Source of the DNA: Eudorina sp. 2006-703-Eu-15
Lineage: Eukaryota > Chlorophyta > Chlorophyceae > Chlamydomonadales > Volvocaceae
Assembly (NCBI GenBank): GCA_003117195.1
Contig: BDSI01000057.1
Span: 434,001 to 498,000, forward strand
Length of the DNA: 64,000 bases
Direction of reading: 5' to 3'
Within the stretch, counting starts at the first letter, position 1, and each line of letters opens with the position of its first letter. The position numbers and the translations under genes are program-made. Below the pieces are notes generated by a model. That model was not told where the DNA came from, did no database searches, and saw only the letters and a list, made by a program, of their open reading frames with translations. Of the stretch, positions 29,607 through 42,800 are shown one piece after another.

Positions 29607-32600
29607 ATGCACAAATTGGGCGCTCCCAAGGCATCGGAGGCGCCGCGTGTGGTTCCTGCAGCTCATATCGGCCGTCGGCAGGCACGCACGTGCGCCGGTG
29701 CGTCGGCCGGTACAGAACAGTCGTCCACACGCCAGTCATTCCAGCTTCGCTCGCCCTTGCAAGGGTTTCCTGCGTTCGCAGCAACACGCCTTCACCAACG
29801 GTAAGCGCACATGTGTTTGGATTGCATTCGTACACATGTCTTTCGGGTCCCTGTCACGCCACGCATCGGCGTCCTTCACGTTTATAAACTTCACACCGCC
29901 ATAACCCCCACCCTACCCAGGCCTGGGCGTCGGAACCTTGTGGCACGTGCAGCCCAATCTGGAAACTCGGGGAGCGGCAGTGGCGGCGGCAAGCGGATTA
30001 CCCAAAATCAGTTCACGGAAAAGGCATGGCAAGCCATCGTCGCAGCACCGGAGGTTTGCAAGGAGTGCTCCCAGCAGATCGTGGAGACGGAGCACTTGAT
30101 GAAGGCCATGCTGGAGCAGCCCAACGGCCTGGCACGCAGGGTTTTGGCCAAGGCCGGGTCTGACCCCACGCGGGTGCTCGAGCGCACCGATGACTTCATT
30201 CGAAAGCAGCCCCGGGTCAGCGGAAGCTCGGCGCAGGTGAGGGTCGCCGTTGATGACACTCCAGGCGATTTCGGTGAATTGAAAGTGGGTAAACCGAACT
30301 ATCCGCCATACGCTAGTCCATGAAACTTGACGAACATAATCATGATTTGGGTGCGATGCAAGTTGTGGCCAGCACAGATTGGAGGCGTTGCCAACCAGAT
30401 CCGAATCCTCACGCGGATACCCCCTTACATTGCCGTCGTAACGCCCCGGCACACCTTGACGTTGTGTGTGATGCCATGTTGCGGGTCAGGTTCTGGGTCG
30501 GAATCTAGAGGCGCTTGTCAACCGGGCGATGGAGCTTCAGACCAAGATGGGCGACCAGTTCGTGTCCATCGAACACCTGGTGCTGGCCATGGCGGAGGAC
30601 ACCCGCTTCGGCGAGACATTGTACAAAGCCGAGGGCTTGACCAAGGAGAAACTCGAGGCGGTAAGCTTCCTCAGGAGCGGGACCTTGGGATTCCGCATCT
30701 GTGGTTTTGGTTTGGGTTGCTGCTGATCCGCTGTTTTGTCAATGCAGAAGTCATTTTGGTGCACGCCGGCAGTTGCCGATCTGGTGGAAGTCCGCGACGG
30801 CATATTTACCTGCAGTCGTTTTCCGCGTTCCTGGCAGAACATCATAATCCTCCCCTTGCCCGTAGGCTGTTAAGGACATCCGCGGCAGCAACAAGGTGGT
30901 GGACCAGGACCCGGAGGGCAAGTACGAGGCGCTCAGCAAGTACGCCCGGGACCTCACGGCAGCCGCACGGGACGGCAAGCTCGACCCCGTCATTGGCCGC
31001 GACGACGAGATCCGCCGCACCATTCAGATCCTCAGTCGCCGGACCAAGAACAACCCGGTCCTGATCGGCGAGCCCGGTGTGGGCAAGACGGCCGTGGTGG
31101 AGGGGCTGGCGCAGCGCATTGTGGCGGGTGACGTCCCGGACGCATTGCAGGTGGGTTGCACGGTGACATGGACAGCCAAAGGACGTCCTGTCATGAAGTG
31201 ACCAGCGGGTAGCCTGAGAAAGGGTAGCAGCATTGAGTTTTGTGGGTTTGCTGGTTACGGTTGCGCACGAGAGACATGGATATGCATGCGATGTTGGCGG
31301 TGTTGATGCCTCACTTGCCTGCGTTTCGTGTTCCTCAGGGTCGCAGCCTGATGGCCCTGGACATGGGGGCGCTCATCGCCGGTGCCAAGTACCGCGGCGA
31401 GTTCGAGGACCGCCTCAAGGCGGTAAGTGGCGTAGATTGGCTCTTTCGCATCACACAACGTTGCATATGTGTACTTCCCATTTTCAGCGGTACGAAAGTG
31501 TTGTGGGCGTTGGAACGCACCCAACCTCATGGCTTACGACAATTTTCCATTATTAATGCAGGTTATCAACGAGGTCACGGACAGCGCTGGGCGCATCATC
31601 TTGTTCATTGACGAGATTCACACCATCGTGGGCGCGGGCGCGACCGAGGTGAGAAGGGGTGGGGTCTAGTCCTGTAGAAGACACGTCCAGGACGCCTCGG
31701 TGCAGTGCCTGGCCCTTTTCCATCGCCTTCAGACGGCGACGGGTTTGCTGCTCAAACGCTTCATCTGTACCGTGCGTCCCCGTCTTCTCCACTCCAGGGC
31801 TCTATGGACGCGTCCAACCTCCTCAAGCCCATGCTGGCCCGTGGCGAGCTCCGCTGCATTGGTGCCACCACTCTGGACGAGTACCGCAAGTACATCGAGA
31901 AGGACGCTGCGCTGGAGCGCCGCTTCCAGCAGGTCGGGCCCTAGGTTTCTCGTGCATTGCTGCAACGCGTCTGTCGGGATCGATGAAATGTCATTCCGGT
32001 GCTTGATCTTTACCGATACCCACATGTTCCAGGACTGACAACGGCTTCGTCCCATTTGCACGTGCCCCGGATGCTGCGGTAATCTGGTTGTGATGCAGGT
32101 CTACGTCGGCCAGCCCTCCGTCGCCGAGACCGTGTCCATCCTCCGCGGGCTGCGTGAGCGCTACGAGGTGCACCACGGCGTGCGCATCAGCGACAGCGCC
32201 CTGGTGGAGGCGGCGGTGCTGAGCGACCGCTACATCGCGGACCGCTTCCTGCCCGACAAGGCCATCGACCTGGTGGACGAGGCGGCGGCCAAGCTCAAGA
32301 TGGAGATCACCTCCAAGCCGCTGGCGCTGGACGAGATCGACCGCAAGGTGCTGCAGCTCGAGATGGAGAGGCTGAGCCTCGACAAGGTATGGCAAAGGGT
32401 GCATCTAGCGGAGATCATGGAGCAAGGGTGCAGTAAGAAGAGATAGACATGTTTTGCACGGTGTTCAATTCTTGTCGGCTACGCATCGCTGGAGCAATAT
32501 CTGATGTTGTGCTTTGGCGCTGTATCCTTGCCGCTCAGGCCGCCAGCTCCGACCGCGGTGCGGCTGCGCGACTGAACTCCCTGGATGAGGAGCTGGCCCG

Positions 32601-34923
32601 CCTCAAGACGGAGCAGCAGTCCCTCACCGAGCAATGGCAGCGGGAGAAGTCCGATATGAGCCGGGTGCAGGATGTTAAGGAGGAGATCGAGCGGGTCAAC
32701 ATCGAGATCGCCCAGGCGGAGCGAGACTACGACCTGAACAGGTAGGCAGCAGCCCTGGGTGGACGGCGGATGTACCTTGCAGCTCACCTGCCAGCGATGA
32801 GGCGCCCACTTGGTTGACATGGGCCGTGGACTGCGACACGGGGACCTCTGTGCACTGCACCGAGATGGCGAGTTGGGGCGTTACCGTTCTCCGCGAGAAA
32901 CTGCAGCCAGCTGACTCTTGGCATCGTCTTGTTCATCCGCTTGTTCATCCGCAGGGCGGCCGAGCTCAAGTACGGGACGCTTCTCAACCTGCAGAACCAG
33001 CTGAAGGCGGCTGAGGAGGCGCTGGCGCGCAAGGCGAAGGAGTCGGGCAACGGCTCGGTCAGCAAGCTGCTCAAGGAGGAGGTGACGGAGCAGGACATCG
33101 CGGAGATCATCTCCAAGTGGACGGGTGAGTGCGAAAAGGCATTCGGCGTTGGCCCATTTCTGCAATGCAATTGTTTCCTTGGGGATCACGTGTGGTTCTG
33201 TGCTGGGAACGGGTTCGCTGAATCGCTTGGCATGCTGTCACGCGCTGTGGTGAGTGACGTTGCTTTCCCGAATGCCGATTATATTATTTGAACCGTTACA
33301 AGGTGGACCCTGAGTCCCGACGGGCGTTCCAACGGGGCCCGAATAGCTCGTCGGCGCCTTATCCGATCAGTGCGCCGATAGCAGCACGCCGGTTGTGTTT
33401 CCGACAATGACAAAAGGCCCGCCTGCACCCGTACATCCCCTGTAGGCATCCCTGTGGCCAAGCTGGTGGAGTCCGAGCGCGAGAAGCTGCTCCACCTGGC
33501 GGACGAGCTGCACAGGCGGGTCATCGGCCAGAACGACGCCGTGGAGGCGGTGGCGGACGCCATCCAGCGCTCGCGGGCGGGGCTGTCGGACCCCAACCGC
33601 CCCATCGCGTCGTTCATGTTCCTGGGACCCACGGGTGAGTGAGGGAGGGCGCAGGGGGCGGGGTATGTATGGAGCGGAGGTGGAGGGGCCCGAGGGAGGG
33701 TGCAGGGCGGCGAGTCCATCAGGAGCTGGCTATGATATGAGGTAGAGGGCCATCAGGGACATTAGGATGCGGCGTCGCGCCGCTGAGACGGTAGTGGCAC
33801 GTAGGGCAACCCTGCGGCCAACATTACTCGCCTTGCCTGCCGGTCCTCAGGTGTGGGTAAGACCGAGCTGGCCAAGGCCCTTGCCCAGTTCTTGTTCAAC
33901 ACCGAGGACGCCATGGTGCGGATTGACATGTCCGAGTACATGGAGAAACACAGCGTGTCCCGCCTCATCGGGGCCCCGCCCGGCTACGTGGGCTACGATG
34001 AGGGCGGTCAGCTGACGGAGGCGGTGCGGCGGCGGCCGTACGCCGTCATCTTGTTCGACGAGGTGGAGAAGGCGCATGCGGACGTGTTCAACGTGCTGCT
34101 GCAGATCTTGGATGACGGCCGCGTCACAGACTCGCAGGTGGGCAGCGCGCGAACTTTCCCGGACATGAGAGTCGCTGCTGGGTTCGTGGGCACAAGACAA
34201 TTGGCCAACATGCATTACTTCAGCATATCGTGGTAGCTTGGTGCCGGTCCTCATGTTGTTGTCAATTGTAGTAACGTGACGCGGGCAAGCGGCCATGCAT
34301 GTACCTCGCCGTATACTCCCTACGCCCTGTCCCTGCTTATCAACCCCCAGGGCCGGGTGGTGTCGTTCAAGAACGCCATCATCATCCTCACCTCCAACCT
34401 GGGCTCGGCCAACATCCTGGAGATGGCCTCCATTCTTGAGGGCGACGACAAGGCAGGAAAAGAGGCCATCAAGAACCTGGTCATGAGCCAGGTCCGCAGC
34501 CACTTCCGGCCCGAGTTCGTGAACCGCATCGACGAGTTCATCATCTTCGACCCGCTCAGCCAGGACCAGATCTCCGCCATCGTGCGGCTGCAGGCGCGCC
34601 GAGTGGCGGAGCGGCTGGCGGACAAGAAGATCGGGCTGGAGCTCTCCGACGCGGCCGTGAAGCACCTGGCGTCCATCGGGTACGACCCGGTGTACGGCGC
34701 TCGTCCAGTCAAGCGTGCCGTGCAGCGCGAACTGGAGACCAACATCGCCAAGGCGCTGCTGCGGGGCGAGTTCGTGGAGGACGACACGATCGTGGTGGAC
34801 GTGGACGAAGCGAGCGGCAGCCTGGTGCTCAAACAGGGACCCAAGCTGTCGGCTGCGGCCGCAGCGAACAACGGCACGGGGTCCAGGACCGTCGCTGACC
34901 GCAAGAAAGCGGCCGCCAAGTGA
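29607..34923 (+). CDS. CLPB3: Chloroplast ClpB3 (Hsp100) disaggregase, copy B, 13 exons
   Basis: Paralogue of copy A in opposite orientation, with the same predicted role. Exons: 29607-29800, 29921-30236, 30490-30660, 30866-31150, 31339-31422, 31562-31648, 31798-31932, 32099-32386, 32539-32741, 32955-33124, 33446-33634, 33851-34137, 34351-34923; the sum is divisible by three, about 993 residues. Exon 1 gives [18 protein letters not shown]... rich in Arg/Ala/Ser and ending near [10 protein letters not shown], a typical algal stromal-processing context. Clp_N, NBD1 ([22 protein letters not shown]), coiled coil and NBD2 ([26 protein letters not shown]) are intact. Clp_N is uninterrupted where copy A has an intron after AWQ. 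The C-terminal tail after PKLS is Ala/Lys-rich (...[10 protein letters not shown]) and unrelated to that of copy A. Both copies look functional. Confidence 0.93.
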
Positions 34924-36869
34924 AGAGAGCGAGGGAGCTGGCCTTGCGATGAGAGGCTGTAGAAAACATAATAGAGAGCGGGTAGTGAGTGAGTGCGCTA
35001 GCCGTGGGAACATACGGATGCAGGGTTCGAAGGCACCGAAGGCTTTTTGCCTGTCGGCCTGTGACGGTGCTTTTGAACCATGGGGAACGTCGCTAGGAGC
35101 TCATCCTTCAGAAGATTCACGAATTATTATCATATGCTTGCTTGCGTTTTGAGCTTGCCGCGTGTGTGTGTTCTCAGGCTCAGTCATAATTAGCATGTTG
35201 AGCGAGTTGCCGTCAGGCTGAGGCGGCAATGACAGCAGCGAAACATGGTCCCGCGTGTTCTCGACGGCACTGTAGTGCAGGAGACTGTTCCCTTGATGCC
35301 GTTCCGAGGGTAGTCCATGCAACTTGCCACCCACGGCAACGGTCGTACCGGAGTATGGTTACAGTGGGCTTCACACCCAACAAGCAGGATAGGGCCGACG
35401 GGCCACGCGGGCAGAGGACTGAACCGGTTGTGTTGCATTCGTCGCTAACGACGGTATTTGGTTGTGTTGGTATCAGTGCATGGTCGTGTTATTTGGGGGA
35501 TATGTGGGGTTCGTACGGCGCCTTGGTGCAGTTGTTGACAGCCTGAAGGCCTTTCCAGTTTTCGCCTTCAGGTGTTTGCGGGACCGGTCCTCTGCCTCGC
35601 GCTGTTCAGATTCTACTATGAATTCTATCGTGAATACGAGTCTAAGCCGCGCAGGCACTACTGCATGTGAGCGGTCTTAGTCTTCTCGCATTTTAAGTTC
35701 AGGTTTGATGGCCTTTGGCCGGCCTCTGTGACGAGGCGCTTTTTTGTAATCAATGGTTTGGATGAACGCGCCGGAGCGCCTCATTCGTGTGGCATCGCGT
35801 ACCACTTCACAATCGCAAGAACAACCGGGGACGCGGGGAGTAACCGGAGCGGATGCAGCGGTCGTGATCCGCAAGGATTCCGACATTCCCCGCGGGTCAG
35901 GTCTGCAAGAGTCCAGGAACCCGAAGCTGAGATGAACGCCCTGATGGCCAATGGGCATGGACAGAGACGACACAGAGGTACGCAGCTACAACGACGTGAC
36001 AGAGCCGATATGCCGACTAGCGGCCGACTCGAGCATTCACGTTCCGAACTCGCCGACACTATATATGTCGCACTGAACTGCTTGTTGCAAGCGACCTGGC
36101 CTTCCCACAATTTGCGAATCCGAAATTGAACTAGCAAGATGCCTTTGCGTGCGAGGTGCTTATGCATATTACGGTGCTATGCACGACACAAATCATCACA
36201 TTCGAAACGTCTTCCCAATTGAGTTGCGGCTGCGCTCGTTACTGTCAGTGCCGCTTCTGCATGTTCTGTCAGCTGGGACCGCGAAGTTCGTTCTGTCCGC
36301 ATCGGTTCGAACTTGGAAGCGTACGTTCGAACCCGGTGATTGGGTTCCCACGAGTGTCGGCATCGAAAATGCCCCTTTATGTTTCGCTTTGGTGTTGCTT
36401 GCATCTTTGTCGATTTCGTGGCGGGGACTTGTCGCCCTCGGCTCGTGCTACGGGCATGATCGGTTTGTACCGCCACATCGAACGATTCCCGTCGAGTTGA
36501 AGCACAATGAAGGCTCTTCGTACTTCGATATAAAACATCAACCAAAATTTGTACGGGAAAATGGTGTGTTCTTTCATAAATTGCGTGTCCCCGCGCGCCG
36601 TCTGTTGTCACGATTCGTCCTGTCGCATGGCTGTGCGGATTCTGGTGGACTCTGAGTTCATTTGCCGATCCGTTTCACCATATCGTTAGGAAGCTAATTT
36701 TTCATACAAAACATTATGCGGGCTGCTTAAAAGGTGGGGTAAGCCATCCTGATCTCGCACTGACCCTATCTGCTGCCCACCTGTAGAGCTGCACTCTACA
36801 CACTCAAGCAACGAGCCCGTAATATATGACTTCTAACTTCAATAGCATAACTTCAATTGCAGGTGTACA
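34924..36869. other. Intergenic stretch between ClpB3 copy B and the first matrix-type gene
   Basis: No gene recognised in either strand. Holds the ClpB3 copy B 3' UTR and the upstream region of the secreted gene starting at 36,870. Open frames here have no signal peptide, domain or repeat that I can identify. Confidence 0.5.
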
Positions 36870-39800
36870 ATGTGGACTGAACTCGGTTTGGCGTTTTTGG
36901 CTGGGCTGGCGCTGTGGCCTGTCGCATTCGGTCAGTGCAGGAACTGATCCTTGCCTTCAAATAGTGAACAGGCCAACCAGAATGTACTGTGTTTGTGGAC
37001 TGCTGCAGTGTACGGGATCCCCGACCCGAACGGCTGCGGCGCGCTGGCGGACACGTACGGCATCCTGCCGGGGTACTCCTGGGGTAATGCGACCCAGGAG
37101 GCATTCAATCAGTTCTATGCGGGTAGCTGCAACGTCCTGATGTGCTACTACTGGCAAACCAAGTACATCATCGTGCCGTACGTGTCGTGGGGCAACCTGC
37201 CGGCCTCCATGCACGACTCGTGGGCCTGGCCGAGGGACGGCAGCCCCTCCCCAGGCAACTGCAACGACATCGTGGCGGGCATCATCCCCGACCCCACCAC
37301 CTGCGGCACCCTGGCCGAGCAGTACGGCATCCTGCCCGGCGCCAGCTGGGGCACAGCCACCCCTCCGGTTCAGGCGCAGTACGTGGCGGAGAACTGCAAC
37401 ATCCTGCTGTGCTTCTACTGGCAGTCGCGGTACGGTGTCGTACCCAACGTGACGTGGGGCACCCTGCCCGATTCGCTCAAGCCGAGCTGGCTGTGGGTCC
37501 GGGACGGAGATCCGGCGGTTGGCAACTGCGACAAGATCATCAAAGGTGCGAATCCGGGGAGGGGGGCGGGGAGTGTTGCGAGGAACTGCGCCGCAAGGAA
37601 GCGGGCCGTCGTATGTGTTGAGGACTTCGCATTTGGTAGGTGGGGACTGAGGACCGCTGCTCATGTAGCCGCCAAAACCTCAGTCGGGGTAGGTCTGGTA
37701 CATCGTTCGTTGACGTGCGGCATGCATGAGCCTTTGGATCCCACGCAAGTAAGGTTGACATCTACGGCATACATGATTTACGAGTCAATCCTCACGCCGG
37801 CCCCTCCTGCTCACCCTGTATGTAGCCGTGGCACGACGTTCTCCACCACCATCCGGTACGTCTTGAACACTGCTGTCAACTGTCATGAAGCATGGCAAAT
37901 CTGATTAGAATCGTAGGGGCTGATATACGGTACGGTATACGATAATGTTGCAGTGGACCCCGCGGGGTAATAGTGTTATGCACATGAGAAGTACTAATAA
38001 TCCTAGTAATACTAGTGCCCGGGAGCGTCCCTAAGGGTTTTAAACCCGGTGGCAGCCGTGGAGGATATTGGCTACGTGGGTATGACCGCCCGTGCACACG
38101 CCCCCTCCCCAGAAGGCAGCTCTCCATATCGCGCTCACGACTCAGATCGATCGGACCCGTACCTACCTATTCGTACGGCATACATCGCGCCCCTTCCCCG
38201 CTGCAGTCGTTTCAGTCCCATCGGCGCCGCCGCCCCCGCCGCCGCCGCCCCCGCCGTCGCCCCCGCCGTCGCCGCCGCCGCCGGCTATTCCCGGTGTGTA
38301 CGGAAGGGGTCTTTGGGCTGCGCGCGGACCCTCTTACCAGCGGCGGCGCACGTTTTGTGAAGACGTGAACACTCAATGATACTTGCCTTCGCACGGCTTT
38401 TAGGTCTGTGAGCGGCAGCCTGACATGACAGGGAGGTCTATCTGGCGGGAGCCCGCCGCGTTGTACCCAAGTTGGTGTCACTGCGACATTTTTGTGGAAA
38501 GGTTTAGGTACTTTACGATGTTACCCCAGTGCGGGTGTGGGGCCGCCTACCCGGAAGAACAGATACTCCTGCCGAGTCGGACTCCGAAGGACAACTGTTG
38601 CAACCGTTGCAAGTTCGCAACCCAAAGCCGTTTACATTGAGCAGCACTGGCTGGTTGTGAGTCGTAACACGCAGCCGCGGCGCACCTACCGAGCCGCTGA
38701 ACACCTTCCCTAAGCCAAGGCGGATTGCATCCTGAGCACTTCATCAGGACAGCACGATTGGTAGCTATGCGTCCCGCACTCCGGGCAGCAGCGACAGACC
38801 CAGACCCCGCCGCTTGGTGCCTGACGCCCACCCCTAGTGGCTATTGCTGCTGCGTGACGACTGCGGTCCGCACCAGCATACAGCACAGCGCATGTCGGCC
38901 TATTCGTGTGCGTTCAGTCAGTCAGATAGTGGACACGACGCGATGCAGCCTCCCAGACAAACCTTGCCGCCGCTCCTAGATATTTATTATTAAGGTGGTT
39001 CAGCCGACCTCCTGGAGAAAAATGGCAACAGGCGGGGTACCTCACATGTTACGTACGACGATGTAACTTCACCACCGCAGGAACTAGCTCCGGTCAGAGC
39101 AACTGCGGCGCGCTGGCGGACACGTACGGCATCCTGCCGGGTTACTCGTGGGGTAATGCGACCCAGGAGGCATTCAATCAGTTCTATGCGGGCAACTGCA
39201 ACGTCCTGGTGTGCTACTACTGGCAAACCAAGTACATCATCGTGCCGTACGTGTCGTGGGGCAACCTGCCGGCCTCCATGCACGACTCGTGGGCCTGGCC
39301 GAGGGACGGCAGCCCCTCCCCAGGCAACTGCAACGACATCGTGGCGGGCATCATCCCCGACCCCACCACCTGCGGCACCCTGGCCGAGCAGTACGGCATC
39401 CTGCCCGGCGCCAGCTGGGGCACAGCCACCCCTCCGGTTCAGGCGCAGTACGTGGCGGAGAACTGCAACATCCTGCTGTGCTTCTATTGGCAGTCACGGT
39501 ACGGTGTGATACCCAACGTGACGTGGGGCACCCTGCCCGATTCGCTGAAGCCGAGCTGGCTGTGGGTCCGGGACGGAGATCCGGCGGTTGGCAACTGCGA
39601 CAAGATCTTGCAGCGTGAGCAGGGCGGGACATGCCGGGAGGGGATTAAATTGAAAAAAGAAATAAACCCGAAGAACGAACCCGGGCAAACCCAACATAAC
39701 GCAGTATACTTACGTGGCGCGGTACCTGCATAGCAATGGAAAGAGGGAGGGGATGCATGCCAGCAACGTGCGTAGCGTGCGGTTATTAGGTAGCATCATA

Positions 39801-42800
39801 CAGACAGGGTCCGCTGTAACGTTCATTCATTCATTCATACAGACAGACAGATACATATCGAGGGTGTATGCGACCGCATTACTGTGTGGGTTTGAGAGGT
39901 GGTGTATTGGCAACTTGGAGACAAAACCTACCCCGGCAATGCATCTACAGCGTTGAGTTGCTGTTGCCTTGGATTCAATCGCTGACGGGGGGTCACACTT
40001 GCGTCTCTTGCCCCGCCGAGCAAACCCCGACGGCCCCCCTGCATTCCATTACCGCCTTCCAAACCCGCAGTTGCGGGGCCCCTTTCGGGCTACGCTGGTG
40101 TCCCAGGTGGGAGTTTGCCTGGGCAGCTGCCGTACGTGGGTTGGGTTCGTAGCGGGTGTAGTTCACAAGCCGACATCCTTGAATGTTCCTCCGGCGGTGT
40201 CAGCTGTAACCCGGTTCATTCGTAGCATATATGAAGAGGAATGTGGAAGGAATGTGCGATGCAGGAATGTTACAGCCGGCCTCCAAAAGGGATCATTGGG
40301 GCCTATCTATCTACCCACAGGGACACTAGATAGCCGGCGGGCCAGCGCACGTGTCCCCCCGTAGGTCGGGGTGCGCCCTCTCGGGTATGACAATGATGGG
40401 GCGGGGGCCGGCTCATCATTGTGAGCCGGCCCCCGCCCCGGGATGTGCATCACGCCTCGCCCGTCAGCCCCCCTCACTCCCCCCATCGCTCCGTCCGGCC
40501 TGGAACCCTACCTTCCGCAGTCCCCGACCCGACGGGCTGCGGCGCCATTCAGGAGAGGTACTTCGCCATCCCTGGACTCAACACCTCCCTCATTCCGCAG
40601 CCGGACCGCGACAGGTGGCTCCTCAACAGCTGCGACATCCAGATCTGCTTCTACTGGCAGATCAAGTACGTGGACATTAACACGGGGTACGGCTACCTGC
40701 CCGACAATGCGCCGCTGATGTACGGCTGGAACTGGCAACGGCCCTACAGTGGCATGACGTGCTCCGACATCTGCCGGTACAAAGGTACGACACGGTACGG
40801 CGCACGTAGAACAGCACGGTGGCAGCCGGGAACTGTTTACACATTACTGCCGTGCATGACACTTGTGTCGGCAGGGCATGATTACTAATATGTCTGCAGC
40901 CGGCCCTCTGGTCAACATAGTGCGGAGCACATAAGTTCACATGTTCAGGGTGCATGCTTAGGATGCATAGCCTTGTATGTCTCGCACCCGAATCAACCAA
41001 TGTGGTTTCACTACAAAGCGAAGTAAGCCCTGTCGATCGTCCCTGTTTTTCTTCCCAACCCTACTAGTAGAATCCAAGACCCTGCACCCCCTCCTTCCCG
41101 CCGGACTCCTCCCCCGAACGCGCGCGCCGTGCGGTGACTCCCCCGCAGGCAGCTTCCAGGTCGTGGCGCAGTCCTACTCGGCTGACTTCCAGGACATCAC
41201 CATTCAGGTCGTGGGCAATCAGACCGACCAGGCGACGCTGCGGAGCTGGGTGGACGAGTTCAAGATGCGCATCTCCTCATCCACCGCAATCCCCGCCGAT
41301 CAGATCATCATCAACCTCGTCACCGCCAATGGGGTGGTCGTCAACTTTGGGGCCGTACCGCTCCGCAGGCTGGCTCGGGCGCTCCGGGCGGAGTCCAGCG
41401 GTGGCGGCGGCGGCGGAAGAGGAGGAGCATCGGCGGCGGCGGCGCTGCCGCTGGGTGCAGGGGCGCTGTCCCGCCTGGCGGCGGAGATGGGCGGATCCGA
41501 TGTCGTACTCTCGACCCGGGGTGGCCCTCGGGCCCTTGGCGGCGCGGGGGAGCTGGCGGCGATGCGGAGGTGGGAGAGGGCGATGGCGCGTGGGGCGGAG
41601 CTGTCGTTGGCGGAAGGCGGCGGCAGGGGAGGTGCACACAACCGCGAGCGGTTGCTGGCGGTGTTGGGCGGCGGCCCGGTCGACTTGAATGTCGAGTTCA
41701 CGGTCGTCTACAGCATGGAAGTGCCACCGCCGCCGTCGTCGCCGCTGCCGGCGGGGCAGTCCGCACCGCCGTCGCCGCCGCCCCGGCCGCCGCGGCCTCC
41801 GGCGCTGCAGCTGACCGCGGCGGGGATCGCGGCGGCCACCAACGCCAGCTCCGTGGTGCAGCTCCCATCACGTGAGTGCCGTATAGTACGGGAGTACGGC
41901 CGATTTCAGGAACAGGTTATTGCCAAGGCAGGAGCGCTTGCGCCCATGTTTTCCGGCGACTCGCCACTCTCATCTGGGGGATGAAGGGATGCGGCACAGG
42001 GCCCATTGAGGTGCAGGAAAGGTGATAACGACGACGACGAGCGAGGAGGAAGGAGGTTAATACTTCCGCTGCCCCCCGTCTCCTCCTCCTCCTCCCCTCC
42101 TCCTCCTCGCTCGTCGTTGTCGCTGAGGAGGAGGTTAGCTAGGGTTTGCGCCGTGTGTCCTGCGGGCGCATAGGCGCGCGAAACCCTGATCGGGGGGTGT
42201 GTGTAGGGGCGGGGAGTAGCGGGACAGGTTGAGGATATGTATGGCGGGATGGCGTGGATGGGAGCCGAATGCAGCCCTCCTGAAGCTGCGATGACACACG
42301 GTGTTGTTGTAAACACACAGTGTTGGAGAGCCGCAATCGTGCGGCCATACGGTAGCAGCAGCAGCAGCGGCGGAGTAGCGTGGGCCGACCTATCGCCCCA
42401 CTCAGACCGATCCCCGACAGTGTGGTGTTACCCTAACCTCCCTTTTTGTCAATAAAGACAGCGCCCGCCCTAATCCACCACTGAAGTGTCCTGCACGTGC
42501 TTCGTTGGCTTATTGGCTGCAGAACCTCCCTCGCCGCCGGCACCCCGGCAGCCGCCTCTCTCGCCTCCGTCGGCGTCTTTAGGTCCCAAAGGTCCAAACC
42601 CGCTGCCCTCAACCGCACCACCACCGCCGGTTCCATTGCCAAGCCCATCACCAACACCGCGCAGCCCGCCCCCGCCGCCAAGCGCCTCTTCCCCGCCGCC
42701 GCCAAGCGCCTCTTCCCCTCCCCCGCCAAGCACCTCTTCCACGCCGCCGCCAAGCGCCTCTTCCCCTCCCCCGCCAAGCGCCTCTTCCACGCCGCCGCCA

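Noticed and set aside
33847..35013. 388-codon minus-strand frame opposite ClpB3 copy B
   Set aside because: Reverse shadow of the ClpB3 exons (same in copy A); high third-position GC keeps the antisense frame open.
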